NCBI RefSeq assembly: GCF_022808935.1
Contig: NZ_JAKZFR010000008.1
Span: 62,001-126,000 of the forward strand
From: Geothrix sp. SG200
GTDB taxonomy: Bacteria; Acidobacteriota; Holophagae; Holophagales; Holophagaceae
DNA: 64,000 nucleotides
Direction: 5' to 3'
Shown here piece after piece: positions 20,418 through 28,937 of the stretch; position 1 is the stretch's first letter, and every line of letters starts with the position of its first letter. The notes below the pieces were generated by a model. It saw only the letters and a program-made list of their open reading frames with translations, searched no databases and was not told the origin of the DNA. Made by a program: the position numbers and the translations under genes.

Positions 20418-21794
20418 ATGGTGGTGGTCGCATTGCGACGAGTCTGGGCCCGCCTCCCCTTGATCGCGGCCAACCGGGGTGTGTTGCGGGCGGTGCTGAC
20501 CGTCGGGTTCTTCGCGGTGGGCGTCAAGGTGGTGTCCGTCGTGAAGGAATCGGTGGTCGCGGCCGCCTTCGGGACTTCCAACGCCTTGGACGCCTTCGTG
20601 ATCGCCACCCTGGCGCCTACGGTGGCCGTCAGCCTCATCTCCAATTCCTTGAATGCAGCCCTGATTCCCACCTACATCGAGGTCCGGACCAAGGAGGGGT
20701 CCGCCTCGGCCGGGCGTCTCTATGCCACAGTGCTGCTGCTCAATCTCGCGCTGCTGACGGTCCTCTCCCTGGGGGTGGCCCTGACCTCCCCCCGGTGGCT
20801 GCCCGTCATCGCCTCGGGGTACTCCCCCGAGAAGCTGGCCCTGGCTCAGCAGCTGGTCTACTGGTCCATGCCCATGGTGGTGGCAACGGGGTTGTCCACG
20901 ACTTGGGGGGCGATCCTCAATGCGCACGAGAAGTTCGGCATCGTGGCCATGGCTCCGGCGCTGAATCCGCTCGCGATCCTGGTCGCTCTGGCGGTGGCCT
21001 ACAAGGCCTGGGGCATTGGCGCCCTGGTGGCCGGAACCCTTCTCGGAGCCGCCTTGGAGGCGGGAGTGGTCGGCGCCAGCCTGTTTCGGAGAGGGCACTC
21101 CCTCCTGCCCCACTGGCATGGGATGACAGGGCACGTCAGGACTGTCCTCGCGCAGTATGGGGCCACCATCAGCGGGGCATTCTTGATTACCTCCATGTCG
21201 CTGGTGGACCAGGGCATGGCTTCGATGCTCGGCCCCGGGAGCAACAGCGCACTGAGCTATGGGATGAAGATCCCCACGGCCTTCGCCGGCCTGGGCATGG
21301 CGGCCCTGGGTACCGCGGTGCTTCCGCGGTTCTCGCAGTTCGCGAGCGAGGAAAACTGGCTGGAATTCCGACGGACCCTCTGGAAGTACCTGCTCATCGT
21401 AGGGGCCCTGAGCATCCTCGGGGCCTGCCTGCTCGCGGCCGGGTCCACCCTGATCACGACCATCCTGTACGAGCGGGGCCGGTTCTCGGCCCAAGACACG
21501 GGGCTTGTGTCCCGAATCCAGATGTTCTACCTGCTGCGCCTGCCGATCCCGATCACCGCGACCTTGCTGGTGCGGGCCCTCAATGCCATGCGCGCCAACC
21601 AGATCCTGGCCGCGATCGCGGTCCTGCAGGCGATCCTGAACGCGGTCCTCGACTGGGTCTTCATGCAGCGGATGGGTGCTCCGGGGATCGCAGCCTCCTC
21701 CCTGGGAGTGTCCATGGTGGCCTTCACCTGTGTCTCGGTGTCCGTCTGGTGGCTGCTGGACAAGCGGTGCAAAGGAGTCGCGAGCCATGGCTGA
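20418..21794 (+). CDS. MOP-family lipid-linked oligosaccharide flippase (MurJ/Wzx-like)
   Basis: This ~458-residue polytopic membrane protein has about 12-14 hydrophobic segments. It begins with the MurJ-like VVKESVVAAAFGTSNALDAF, which fits the MviN/MurJ branch of flippases. In this setting it probably acts as the Wzx that flips the undecaprenyl-linked repeat unit. The ATG at 20418 is preferred because AGAGGTGG sits just before it; a GTG at 20406 lies inside that site. A possible promoter with TTGACA at 20279 lies upstream. The stop overlaps the CapA gene's start. Confidence 0.85.
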   Translation: MVVVALRRVWARLPLIAANRGVLRAVLTVGFFAVGVKVVSVVKESVVAAAFGTSNALDAFVIATLAPTVAVSLISNSLNAALIPTYIEVRTKEGSASAGRLYATVLLLNLALLTVLSLGVALTSPRWLPVIASGYSPEKLALAQQLVYWSMPMVVATGLSTTWGAILNAHEKFGIVAMAPALNPLAILVALAVAYKAWGIGALVAGTLLGAALEAGVVGASLFRRGHSLLPHWHGMTGHVRTVLAQYGATISGAFLITSMSLVDQGMASMLGPGSNSALSYGMKIPTAFAGLGMAALGTAVLPRFSQFASEENWLEFRRTLWKYLLIVGALSILGACLLAAGSTLITTILYERGRFSAQDTGLVSRIQMFYLLRLPIPITATLLVRALNAMRANQILAAIAVLQAILNAVLDWVFMQRMGAPGIAASSLGVSMVAFTCVSVSVWWLLDKRCKGVASHG

Positions 21795-22959
21795 AGGGGG
21801 CGTGCGGATCTTCGTCGGTGGTGACATCTGCCCGATCGGGCGCATGTCCGGTCCCTTTGGCAGGGGTGAATCCGACCTCATCTTCGGCGATGTGCTCGAC
21901 CTCATCCGAGGGTGCGACTTCGCCGTGGCGAACCTGGAGTGCCCGCTCGCCGATGGGAGCCGACGGCCGGTCCCGAAATCCGGGCCCAACCTCCGTGCGC
22001 TTCCCAGGGCCGCAGAGACCCTGCGTCGGAGCGGGTTCGGCGCCGTGGGTCTCGCCAACAACCACATCATGGACTTCGGGGAGGCCGGCCTGAAGGACAC
22101 CCTGACCGCCTGTGCTTCGGCGGATCTCGACACCTTCGGAGCCGGCATGACCTTGCCGGAGGCCCGCAAGCCCCTCATCGTCACGCGGAAGGGTCTCCGC
22201 ATCGCCTTCCTGGCCGTGGCGGAGGATGAACGCTGCCTGGCGACGAGCTCGCGTCCGGGGGCGAACCCGGCGGACCCGATCTGGGTGGTCCGCACCCTGG
22301 CCGAGCATCGGGATCAGTTCGATCGGCTGGTGGTCCTCCTGCATGGGGGAAACGAAGGCTTCCCGTACCCGGCGCCCTGGTTGAGGGAGGCCTGCCGGTT
22401 CGTGGTGGAGCAGGGGGCCGATGTCGTGGTCTGCCAGCACTCCCACTGCGTCGGCTCCATGGAGGTCCATCAAGGCGGAACGATCCTCTATGGCCAGGGA
22501 AACTTCATCTTCGATTACGCCGATCATGGTCCCCTGGGCGACCAGGGGCTGGGGCTGGTCATCACCTTCCACGAGGGACAACCCGCGCAGGTGTCGCTGC
22601 ATCCGATCGAGCAGGTCGCCGGTGGGGGTGGCATCCGGCGGTCCTCCGAACGGGAGGCCCAGGCCCTCCTCGAGACGTTGCGAATCCAGTCGGAAGTGCT
22701 GGGGGACCCGGAACGGTACCGCCAGGTGTGGAACGCCTTCTGTGACCAGCGGCGCGCTGGGTTCCTGACGCGGCTATTCGGGTTTGGAAGATGGCTCCAG
22801 CGATTGAACCGTCGCGGTTGGCTGTTCCGCCACTTGACCCCGGCTGATCTGCTCAGGATCTACAACCTGGTCAGCTGCGAAAGCCACCGAAGTGCCCTTC
22901 GGACCTCCCTCGATCACCTGATTGATCAGACCATTCCGCCGGAGGAGGGGCGAGGATGA
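21787..22959 (+). CDS. CapA-family protein (metallophosphatase-like capsule protein)
   Basis: This 390-residue protein has the PGA_cap/CapA calcineurin-like fold. Its motifs in order are FVGGDICPIG (near 8), ANLECPLAD (near 48), LANNHIMDFGEAGL (near 88), LLHGGNEG (near 185), and QHSHCVGSMEVHQGG followed by YGQGNFIFD (near 218-240). These carry the metal-binding Asp, Asn and His residues of the family. In Bacillus, CapA is needed for poly-glutamate export; in polysaccharide loci the role is unclear, perhaps phosphate removal or hand-over during export. It has no signal peptide. It overlaps both neighbours (8 nt and 4 nt). Confidence 0.85.
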   Translation: MAEGGVRIFVGGDICPIGRMSGPFGRGESDLIFGDVLDLIRGCDFAVANLECPLADGSRRPVPKSGPNLRALPRAAETLRRSGFGAVGLANNHIMDFGEAGLKDTLTACASADLDTFGAGMTLPEARKPLIVTRKGLRIAFLAVAEDERCLATSSRPGANPADPIWVVRTLAEHRDQFDRLVVLLHGGNEGFPYPAPWLREACRFVVEQGADVVVCQHSHCVGSMEVHQGGTILYGQGNFIFDYADHGPLGDQGLGLVITFHEGQPAQVSLHPIEQVAGGGGIRRSSEREAQALLETLRIQSEVLGDPERYRQVWNAFCDQRRAGFLTRLFGFGRWLQRLNRRGWLFRHLTPADLLRIYNLVSCESHRSALRTSLDHLIDQTIPPEEGRG

Positions 22960-24284
22960 CGGAACGTCGCGCGACCGGGTTCCCAGAACCGGGCCCGACC
23001 CGATCCTGGGCCACAGAGCTGCTCCAGGATGGGGGGGAGCAGAACTATGAATTGCGCGGGACCTGGGCCTTCGTGACCTGGGGGACGATGGTTACCATCG
23101 CCCTCGTTCCCTTCACGAACGTGTTCGTTCCGATGACGAGCCGTCAGTATTCGATGATGAGCGTGACCCAGCTGTTCTTCTGGGTCTGTCTCCTGCTCTC
23201 GCCGAGGGTCCTCAGGCGGGGGTTTTCACCCGTGCTCGCCTGGTTGGGGGTCCTGTTCGGCACCCGGTACGTCTACGGTTCACTGCTTTCGACCCTCCCG
23301 GCGCAGATGACCGATTCGACTCGCAACATGATTCGGCCCATGCTCTGGGCCTGGATCCTGGCAGCCGTCATGAGGGATGACCGGCTGAGGAAGCGGGCCT
23401 GCGACGTCTTCCTTCTGGGTTGTACCCTGGCGGGAATCCTCCATCTGATGGGCATCGGGACCGCGGCTCCGATCGTCGAAGCGCTCGGGGAGCAGCGCAT
23501 CTCAGCCTTCGAGCAGAACGCGAACGTGCTTGGCGTCATCTACGCAACGGCCTTCGTCATCGCCATCGCCCGGGTGATCCAACCCCGCACGGGCTACGGA
23601 TGGGCGATGCGGCTGCTGTTCCTCGGGGCGGGAATCATCGTGGTCCTGGGCCTTCTCCTGACAGGCTCACGCACGGCGGCCATCTTCGCCGCCATCGGCG
23701 TCGTGACGGTGGTGGCCATCGAGACGCGGCGTGCGCGATGGTCCCTGCCCGCGGTTCTGGTGTCGATGATCTTCATGGGCCTGGTCGTGGGCGGAGGCCT
23801 GGCCAAATCGATCATCGAGAAGCGGTCCGAACGCGTGGTGAGCGCCGACATCAGCGGCGAGGACCGGGCCCGGATGGCGCCGGTGCTCATCGAGCAGTTC
23901 CTCCGCTCCCCGCTGTATGGCTTGGGTCCCGAGAATTACCGTGTGGAACTCGGGCATCGGTCCAGGACCGGGGACTCCGATGTCGGCATCGTGGCCCACA
24001 ATCAGATGGCCATGTTCGCGGTGGAGATGGGACTCTTCGGCCTCATTCCGTTCCTGATCATGTGCGGCCTGCTCCTCAGCCAGGCCTGGCGTGTCCGTGC
24101 GATGGAGGGGGGCCTGCCCTTCGCCCTGGCCCTTCCCTGCGTCATCACGGCCTGCACCACCGCGAACATCGTCTTTCATTGGCATTTCTACTTCATCGTG
24201 GGGCTGGTGTCGGGTGCCCATGGCGCTCACCGGATGCTCCAGGCCTCACGCCAGGAATCCCCTGCCATGGAGGACGAGCCATGA
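22956..24284 (+). CDS. O-antigen polymerase/ligase family membrane protein (Wzy-like)
   Basis: This 442-residue inner-membrane protein has about ten hydrophobic segments. The Wzy_C-type motif shows LLLTGSRTA near 228 and LYGLGPENYR (near 320), followed by AHNQMAMFAVEMGLFGLIPF (near 350), the periplasmic loop with the conserved Arg and His. It most likely polymerises repeat units carried across by the adjacent flippase; a ligase role is the alternative. ATGA overlaps on both sides bind it into the flippase-CapA-ATP-grasp operon. Confidence 0.83.
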   Translation: MTERRATGFPEPGPTRSWATELLQDGGEQNYELRGTWAFVTWGTMVTIALVPFTNVFVPMTSRQYSMMSVTQLFFWVCLLLSPRVLRRGFSPVLAWLGVLFGTRYVYGSLLSTLPAQMTDSTRNMIRPMLWAWILAAVMRDDRLRKRACDVFLLGCTLAGILHLMGIGTAAPIVEALGEQRISAFEQNANVLGVIYATAFVIAIARVIQPRTGYGWAMRLLFLGAGIIVVLGLLLTGSRTAAIFAAIGVVTVVAIETRRARWSLPAVLVSMIFMGLVVGGGLAKSIIEKRSERVVSADISGEDRARMAPVLIEQFLRSPLYGLGPENYRVELGHRSRTGDSDVGIVAHNQMAMFAVEMGLFGLIPFLIMCGLLLSQAWRVRAMEGGLPFALALPCVITACTTANIVFHWHFYFIVGLVSGAHGAHRMLQASRQESPAMEDEP

Positions 24285-25303
24285 TCGTCGGATTGAGTGG
24301 TCGGATGCGCCGGACTCCCGCGAATTGGCGAGGGGAGTTCGAAAAAGCCTGCGCAGCGCTAGGCCTGGAGGCGCGCGACGTGCCGGTGGATGGCCATGCC
24401 TGGATAGAGGCGGTGAAAGGCGTCGATCTCTTCGTATGGCGCCCGACGATGGCCGACCCGAGCGAAATGGCGGAGATCCGGACCAAGATCCCGCTCATTG
24501 AGGCGATGGGAATCCCCTGTTTCCCCAATTCCCTCATGCTCTGGCTCTACGACGACAAGATCCGGGAGACGCTGTTCCTGAGGGCCCACGGCCATCCGGT
24601 ACCGGAGACCTTCATCAGCTTCAACGAGGAGGAAGCACGAAGGTTTTTGGAGGAGGCGATCTACCCGTTGATCACCAAGACGCACATGGGCGCCTCGGCC
24701 AGCGGTGTGGTCAGCCTCCCGAATCGCGCAGCGGCCCTGGCGCTGCTGAAGGGCATCTTCCGGCCCCAGAGCCTCATGGAAAAGGCGATGGCGAAGTACC
24801 ATTACATGCCGCGCCTGGAGAAAGGGGATCTCCTGCTGGCGAGGAAGCTCCGGTACCAGGACGCCTGTCCCAGGTACATCTACGCCCAGGAATTCATCAA
24901 GGCCGATTCGGACTGGCGCATCACGACCCTCGGCACCGATCTCCTGTCAGTCTTCGTCCGGAGGAACCGGCCCGATGATTTCCGGGCCAGCGGAAGCGGC
25001 TTGTGGGAGATGGTCGAGCCTGAGGATCTGCCCGCGGAGGCCTGCGATCTCGCCCTGGAGATCAGCAACCGGCATGGTTTCACCTCCATGGCCTACGATT
25101 TCATGCGGGGGCCGAAGGGCTGGGTCATCGGAGAGATCTCCATGACCTTCGTGTTGAACGATGTCTACACCACCACGCTGTTCCGCCGAACTCCGGCGGG
25201 GTATGCAAGGCAGGCGCCGATCCCCATCGGAGTCATGCACCTGTCCGCCCTGATGGAAGCCAGGGAGCGGGGAACGGCGATCCCGCACTGGCCCATGACC
25301 TGA
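24281..25303 (+). CDS. ATP-grasp family ligase (RimK-like), substrate unknown
   Basis: This 340-residue cytoplasmic protein has an ATP-grasp layout. The N-terminal pre-grasp part ends near IPCFPNSLMLWLYDDK (about 80-95), where the 'DDK' recalls the entry of the ATP-grasp domain. YPLITKTHMGASASGV (near 125) is the glycine-rich loop with the ATP-binding Lys, YAQEFI lies near 200, and GEISMTFVLNDV (near 280) carries metal-binding Glu and Asn. Such enzymes make amide or ester bonds from a carboxylate and a nucleophile. With the adenylation and asparagine-synthase-like genes, it suggests that the polymer carries an amino-acid or amide decoration. Last gene of its operon, facing a convergent gene. 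Confidence 0.75.
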   Translation: MIVGLSGRMRRTPANWRGEFEKACAALGLEARDVPVDGHAWIEAVKGVDLFVWRPTMADPSEMAEIRTKIPLIEAMGIPCFPNSLMLWLYDDKIRETLFLRAHGHPVPETFISFNEEEARRFLEEAIYPLITKTHMGASASGVVSLPNRAAALALLKGIFRPQSLMEKAMAKYHYMPRLEKGDLLLARKLRYQDACPRYIYAQEFIKADSDWRITTLGTDLLSVFVRRNRPDDFRASGSGLWEMVEPEDLPAEACDLALEISNRHGFTSMAYDFMRGPKGWVIGEISMTFVLNDVYTTTLFRRTPAGYARQAPIPIGVMHLSALMEARERGTAIPHWPMT

Positions 25304-25348
25304 GGGGACGATCCGGTGCGCATCAATCCGGTTGGATGCGAACCGGGG

Positions 25349-25945
25349 TCAGACCCGCTTGGGGGCGAGGAGGCCGAGGGTGGCCAGGATCACCTTGAGG
25401 TTGCGCCAGACGCCCGCCTTCGCGGCATAGTCGAGGTTGATCCGGATCTTGTCGGGAAGGATCGTCCCGATGTAGTGGGCTTCCGGATCCTCGTGGCCCT
25501 CCAGCAGATCGCTTTCGTTCCGGTAGGCGATCGAGGCCAGGTCGGTGATGCCCGGCCGGAGGTCCAGCACCCGCCGCTGGGCTTCGGTGTAGAGCGCGAC
25601 GAATCGCGGGACTTCGGGCCGGGGACCCACGAACCCCATCTCGCCGGTGACCACGTTGATCAGCTGCGGGAGCTCATCGAGCTTCCAGCGCCGCAGCCAC
25701 GCGCCCGTCCGCGTCACCCGGGGGTCTCCGCTCACGGTGAGGGGGCGCCCGATGCGGTCCGCGTCGACGACCATCGTCCGGAATTTCCAGATCCGGAACA
25801 GACGCCCCTTCCGCCCCACCCGCACCTGCCGGTAGAAGACCGGGGGGCCATCCACGAGCCTGATGAGGGCCGCCAGGAAGAACAGCCCGGGAGACAGCAG
25901 AACCAGCCCGAGGATCGCGCCCAGGAAGTCGAAGAGCCGCGTCAT
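25349..25945 (-). CDS. Initiating sugar-1-phosphate transferase (monotopic, PglC type)
   Basis: This 198-residue membrane-associated enzyme transfers a sugar-1-phosphate from a UDP-sugar to undecaprenyl phosphate, starting the repeat unit. It has the single N-terminal re-entrant helix (DFLGAILGLVLLSPGLFFL). The core shows KFRTM near 54, the catalytic D90-E91 in WKLDELPQLINV, and GFVGPRPE near 104. The size is that of the minimal PglC form rather than long WbaP. The start codon is 4 bp from a MITE-like element that occupies the place of its native ribosome-binding region; the sequence just upstream of the ATG has no clear AGGAG. Confidence 0.9.
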   Translation of the reverse strand: MTRLFDFLGAILGLVLLSPGLFFLAALIRLVDGPPVFYRQVRVGRKGRLFRIWKFRTMVVDADRIGRPLTVSGDPRVTRTGAWLRRWKLDELPQLINVVTGEMGFVGPRPEVPRFVALYTEAQRRVLDLRPGITDLASIAYRNESDLLEGHEDPEAHYIGTILPDKIRINLDYAAKAGVWRNLKVILATLGLLAPKRV

Positions 25946-25949
25946 GGTC

Positions 25950-26286
25950 AGGGCCTGTCTTCAAAGTGGATGCGAGCCGCGGCGGGTCCAGCCGCGTGAT
26001 CCAGGAAGGCGGCGGCCGCAGGGCGATGCGGGACATCGTTCAAGGCCACCAACGCACCTGGGCGCGCGGCTGGGCCCGTCCCCCTCTCCCTATCGCAGGC
26101 CCCAGGCGGGGCCTGCTCCTGCCCGGCGTTCCGCCGGGCAGAGGGCGGAACCGGCGAGGGGCGGCGCCCGGCGCGATACTGCGTCAAGCTCCTCGTCAAT
26201 AGTGCCGCTATTGCCATCGTCGCTTTCCTTGTCTCGCTTGGGCGGCGCCCCTCGCGCGGCCACACCCCACTTTGAAGACAGGCCCT
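25950..26286. mobile_element. MITE-like element with 20-bp perfect terminal inverted repeats
   Basis: AGGGCCTGTCTTCAAAGTGG at 25950-25969 is repeated as its exact reverse complement at 26267-26286, closing a 337-bp interval. The interior has no credible gene but holds smaller hairpins: CAGGCCCC/GGGGCCTG near 26097-26116, CCCGGCG/CGCCGGG just after it, and CAATAG/CTATTG near 26200. This is the layout of a non-autonomous, DNA-transposon-derived miniature element. No target-site duplication is obvious. It fills the whole space between the aminotransferase stop (TAG at 26285-26287, partly inside the right repeat) and the initiating transferase start, so it probably altered both. Confidence 0.75.
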
Positions 26287-27442
26287 AGGCCTGGTTCGAA
26301 CCGAGGAGGTCCTCCAGGGCCTCGCAGACGTCTGAGACATCCCGATCAGTCATCCCTGGATGCAGGGGGAGGCTCAGCATCCGGCTGAAGGCCTCCGCGG
26401 CCACGGGGCAATCCTCGGCCCGGTAGCCGTACTTCTCCCGGTAGTACGGGTGCATGTGCACCGGGAGGTAGTGCACCGAGGTCCCGATGTTGCGTGCCTT
26501 GAGGCCTTCGATGAGGGCGTTCCGGTCGATTCTGAGTTGATCCGGCCGCAGGCGGAGCACATAGAGGTGCCAGCTCGACTCCACCTCCGGGCGCTCGACG
26601 GGGAGCTCCAGGCAGGCGAGCCGCCCAAGCCGGTCCCCGTAGGCGGCCACCACTTCCCGCCGCCGCCGCTGGAACCCCTGCAGCCGGTCCAGCTGATGGA
26701 GGCCGAGCGCCGCCTGGATATCCGTCATGTTGTACTTGAACCCCGGCAGGATGACCTCGTAGTACCAGGAGCCGCTCCGGTCGAAGCGCTTCCAGGCGTC
26801 GCGGTTCATCCCGTGGTGGCCGTAGATGTGCGCCTTCTCGACCAGCGCTGCATCCCCCGTCAGGCAGCCGCCCTCCGAGGTGGTGATGTTCTTCGTGGCG
26901 TAGAAACTGAAGGCCGCAAGGTTGGACCGGGAGCCCACCAGGCGGCCCCGGTAGCGGGCGGAGATGGCGTGGGCGGCGTCCTCCAGGACCTGGAGGCCAT
27001 GGCGGTCGGCCAGCGCGAAGATGGCGTCCAGATCCGCTGGGTGCCCGGCGTAATGGACCGGGAGGATGGCCTTCGTCCGGGGTGTGACGGCCCGGGCCGC
27101 GGCTTCCGGGTCCAGATTGAGGGTGTCCGGAGACACGTCCACGAGGATCGGCTTCGCCCCGACGTGTTCGACCACGTTCGCCGTGGCGCAGAAGGTCATG
27201 GAGGGGACGAGCACCTCGTCACCGGGCCCGATGCCCAGGGCCAGCAGGCCCACATGGAGGCCCGCCGTGCAGGAATTGAGGCCCACCACGGCCGGCGCGC
27301 CGAAGTAGCCCTTCAGCTTGGTCTCGAACGCCTTGGTCTTCGGACCCGTGGTGATCCAGTCGGACCTCAGCGTGTCCATCACCTCGTCGCGCTCTTCGTT
27401 CCCGATGGCAGGCGGGCTGAAGGGCAGGAATACATCCCTCAT
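26285..27442 (-). CDS. DegT/DnrJ/EryC1/StrS-family sugar aminotransferase
   Basis: This 385-residue PLP enzyme aminates a keto-sugar nucleotide. K184 in YATKNITTSEGG forms the Schiff base, and D155 in LEDAAHA contacts the pyridine nitrogen. LNSCTAGLHVGLLALG near 55 binds phosphate. The pattern fits the PglE/PseC/ArnB group. With the membrane 4,6-dehydratase at 33940 and the PglC-like transferase next door, the expected product is a UDP-4-amino-sugar of the bacillosamine type, although no PglD-like acetyltransferase is seen. The stop codon is made by the junction with the MITE-like element, so the last residues (LGSNQA) may not be native. Confidence 0.9.
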   Translation of the reverse strand: MRDVFLPFSPPAIGNEERDEVMDTLRSDWITTGPKTKAFETKLKGYFGAPAVVGLNSCTAGLHVGLLALGIGPGDEVLVPSMTFCATANVVEHVGAKPILVDVSPDTLNLDPEAAARAVTPRTKAILPVHYAGHPADLDAIFALADRHGLQVLEDAAHAISARYRGRLVGSRSNLAAFSFYATKNITTSEGGCLTGDAALVEKAHIYGHHGMNRDAWKRFDRSGSWYYEVILPGFKYNMTDIQAALGLHQLDRLQGFQRRRREVVAAYGDRLGRLACLELPVERPEVESSWHLYVLRLRPDQLRIDRNALIEGLKARNIGTSVHYLPVHMHPYYREKYGYRAEDCPVAAEAFSRMLSLPLHPGMTDRDVSDVCEALEDLLGSNQA

Positions 27443-27555
27443 AAAATCCCCATAGAATGCGGTTTCAGTATCGGATTATTCTGGCTCCGTGCATAGATAA
27501 ATAAGGCAATCTAGACTAGGAGCCAGGCTTGATGGGTTCCCGGGGCGGAGCTACC

Positions 27556-28773
27556 ATGCGCACAGACACGCCACAGGTCGCCGCCGTGCATGCGATGAAC
27601 GTTCCTTCTCTCCTGCTCCGAATCCTGCTGGCTGGGCTTCTAGGTGCCAGCAGCGCCACTGCGGGCGGACCCAGTCGACGAATCGCAGGCCCCCCCGGCC
27701 AAGGGTGTGTGCCCCCTCCGAGATCCGCCCAGGTCATCAACGTCCGGGGTGGTCGGGGAGGGGCCCGGGGCGACGGGATCACCGACGATACCCAGGCCAT
27801 CCAACGGGCCGTGGACGTGGTGGCCGGCACGGGTGGGACCGTGAGCATCCCGAAGGGCACCTACCTTATCAACGCACTCGTGTCGGTGCGCCTAAGGAGC
27901 GACATGACGCTGGCCCTTGCGCCCGGGGCCGTGCTGAAGGCCATCCCGAATGGTTCGGCGCATTCCGCCATCCTCCTGGTCTCCAGGGCGGAACGGGTGA
28001 CCATCACCGGCGGCACGCTCCTGGGCGAGCGGGCGGGCCACACCGGCCAGGGGGGTGAGTGGGGCCACGGGCTGTCCCTCGCGCAGGCCCGGCAGGTGGT
28101 GGTGGCGGGAGTCACCGCCAAGGAGTGCTGGGGAGACGGTTTTTATGTGTCCTCCAGCCGTGAGGTGACTTTCTGCGGCGTGATCGCGGACCACAACCGG
28201 CGTCAGGGGATGTCGATCACCAGCGGGAAGGGCATCGTGGTCCGGGACTCCACCTTCAAGAACACCGCCGGAACGCTCCCGGAGGACGGCCTGGACATCG
28301 AGCCCAACGCCGGCGACACGGTGGACGACGTCCTCATCACGGGTTGCACGTTCGCGGACAACGCCGGATACGGCCTCGAGATCGGCGTGCCCCAGGCCCA
28401 CACGGGCCGTGCCTGGATCTCTCACGTCGTGGTGGATGGCAATACCAGCACGGGCAATGGGGCGCACACGCTCAGCCCCTCGCCACGCGCCGGCATCGAG
28501 GTCTCCAATTGTGCCGAAGTGCGGATCACCAACAATCGGGTGGTGAAGAACGGCCTTGGCATCCTCCTGCGGAATGGGGCGGACCGCTGCACCGTGACCG
28601 GGAACGCCATCACGGGCAATGCCGGGGACGGCATCCTCCAGTACCTTTGCAAGGGGAACACCATCAGCGGAAACACCGTGACGGGCAACTTGGGCCGGGG
28701 GATCAACTCTTCCGACTCGTCCGTGGAGGGCGTCTCTCGCAACACCTTGTCGGGGAACGGACAGCCGCGCTGA
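27556..28773 (+). CDS. Secreted right-handed parallel beta-helix protein (pectate lyase-like)
   Basis: This ~405-residue protein carries a signal-like stretch around residues 15-38 (NVPSLLLRILLAGLLGASSATAG). A Pectate_lyase_3-type entry follows (VINVRGGRGGARGDGITDDTQAIQRA, about residues 60-85), then many beta-helix turns of the type ITGNAITGNAGDGI. It probably cleaves, epimerises or binds the exopolysaccharide in the periplasm. A start at 27556 is supported by CGGAG seven bases upstream; ATG at 27532 (with GGAG) and ATG at 27595 (directly before the hydrophobic core) are alternatives. It is divergent from the aminotransferase gene. Confidence 0.78.
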   Translation: MRTDTPQVAAVHAMNVPSLLLRILLAGLLGASSATAGGPSRRIAGPPGQGCVPPPRSAQVINVRGGRGGARGDGITDDTQAIQRAVDVVAGTGGTVSIPKGTYLINALVSVRLRSDMTLALAPGAVLKAIPNGSAHSAILLVSRAERVTITGGTLLGERAGHTGQGGEWGHGLSLAQARQVVVAGVTAKECWGDGFYVSSSREVTFCGVIADHNRRQGMSITSGKGIVVRDSTFKNTAGTLPEDGLDIEPNAGDTVDDVLITGCTFADNAGYGLEIGVPQAHTGRAWISHVVVDGNTSTGNGAHTLSPSPRAGIEVSNCAEVRITNNRVVKNGLGILLRNGADRCTVTGNAITGNAGDGILQYLCKGNTISGNTVTGNLGRGINSSDSSVEGVSRNTLSGNGQPR

Positions 28774-28937
28774 CCTGGCCCAGGGCGGACCTGGGGCCCT
28801 GCTGTTCCCTGCGGTGCGGCAAATGGAAGGCCGCCGCGATTCGCAACACTGGAACGTCCTTCCGTACGCAGCAACTCCTTGGTCATCTGGCGGAACAACT
28901 GCACCGCGATGACCAAGGAGGCTGGTTCCCGACTTGC

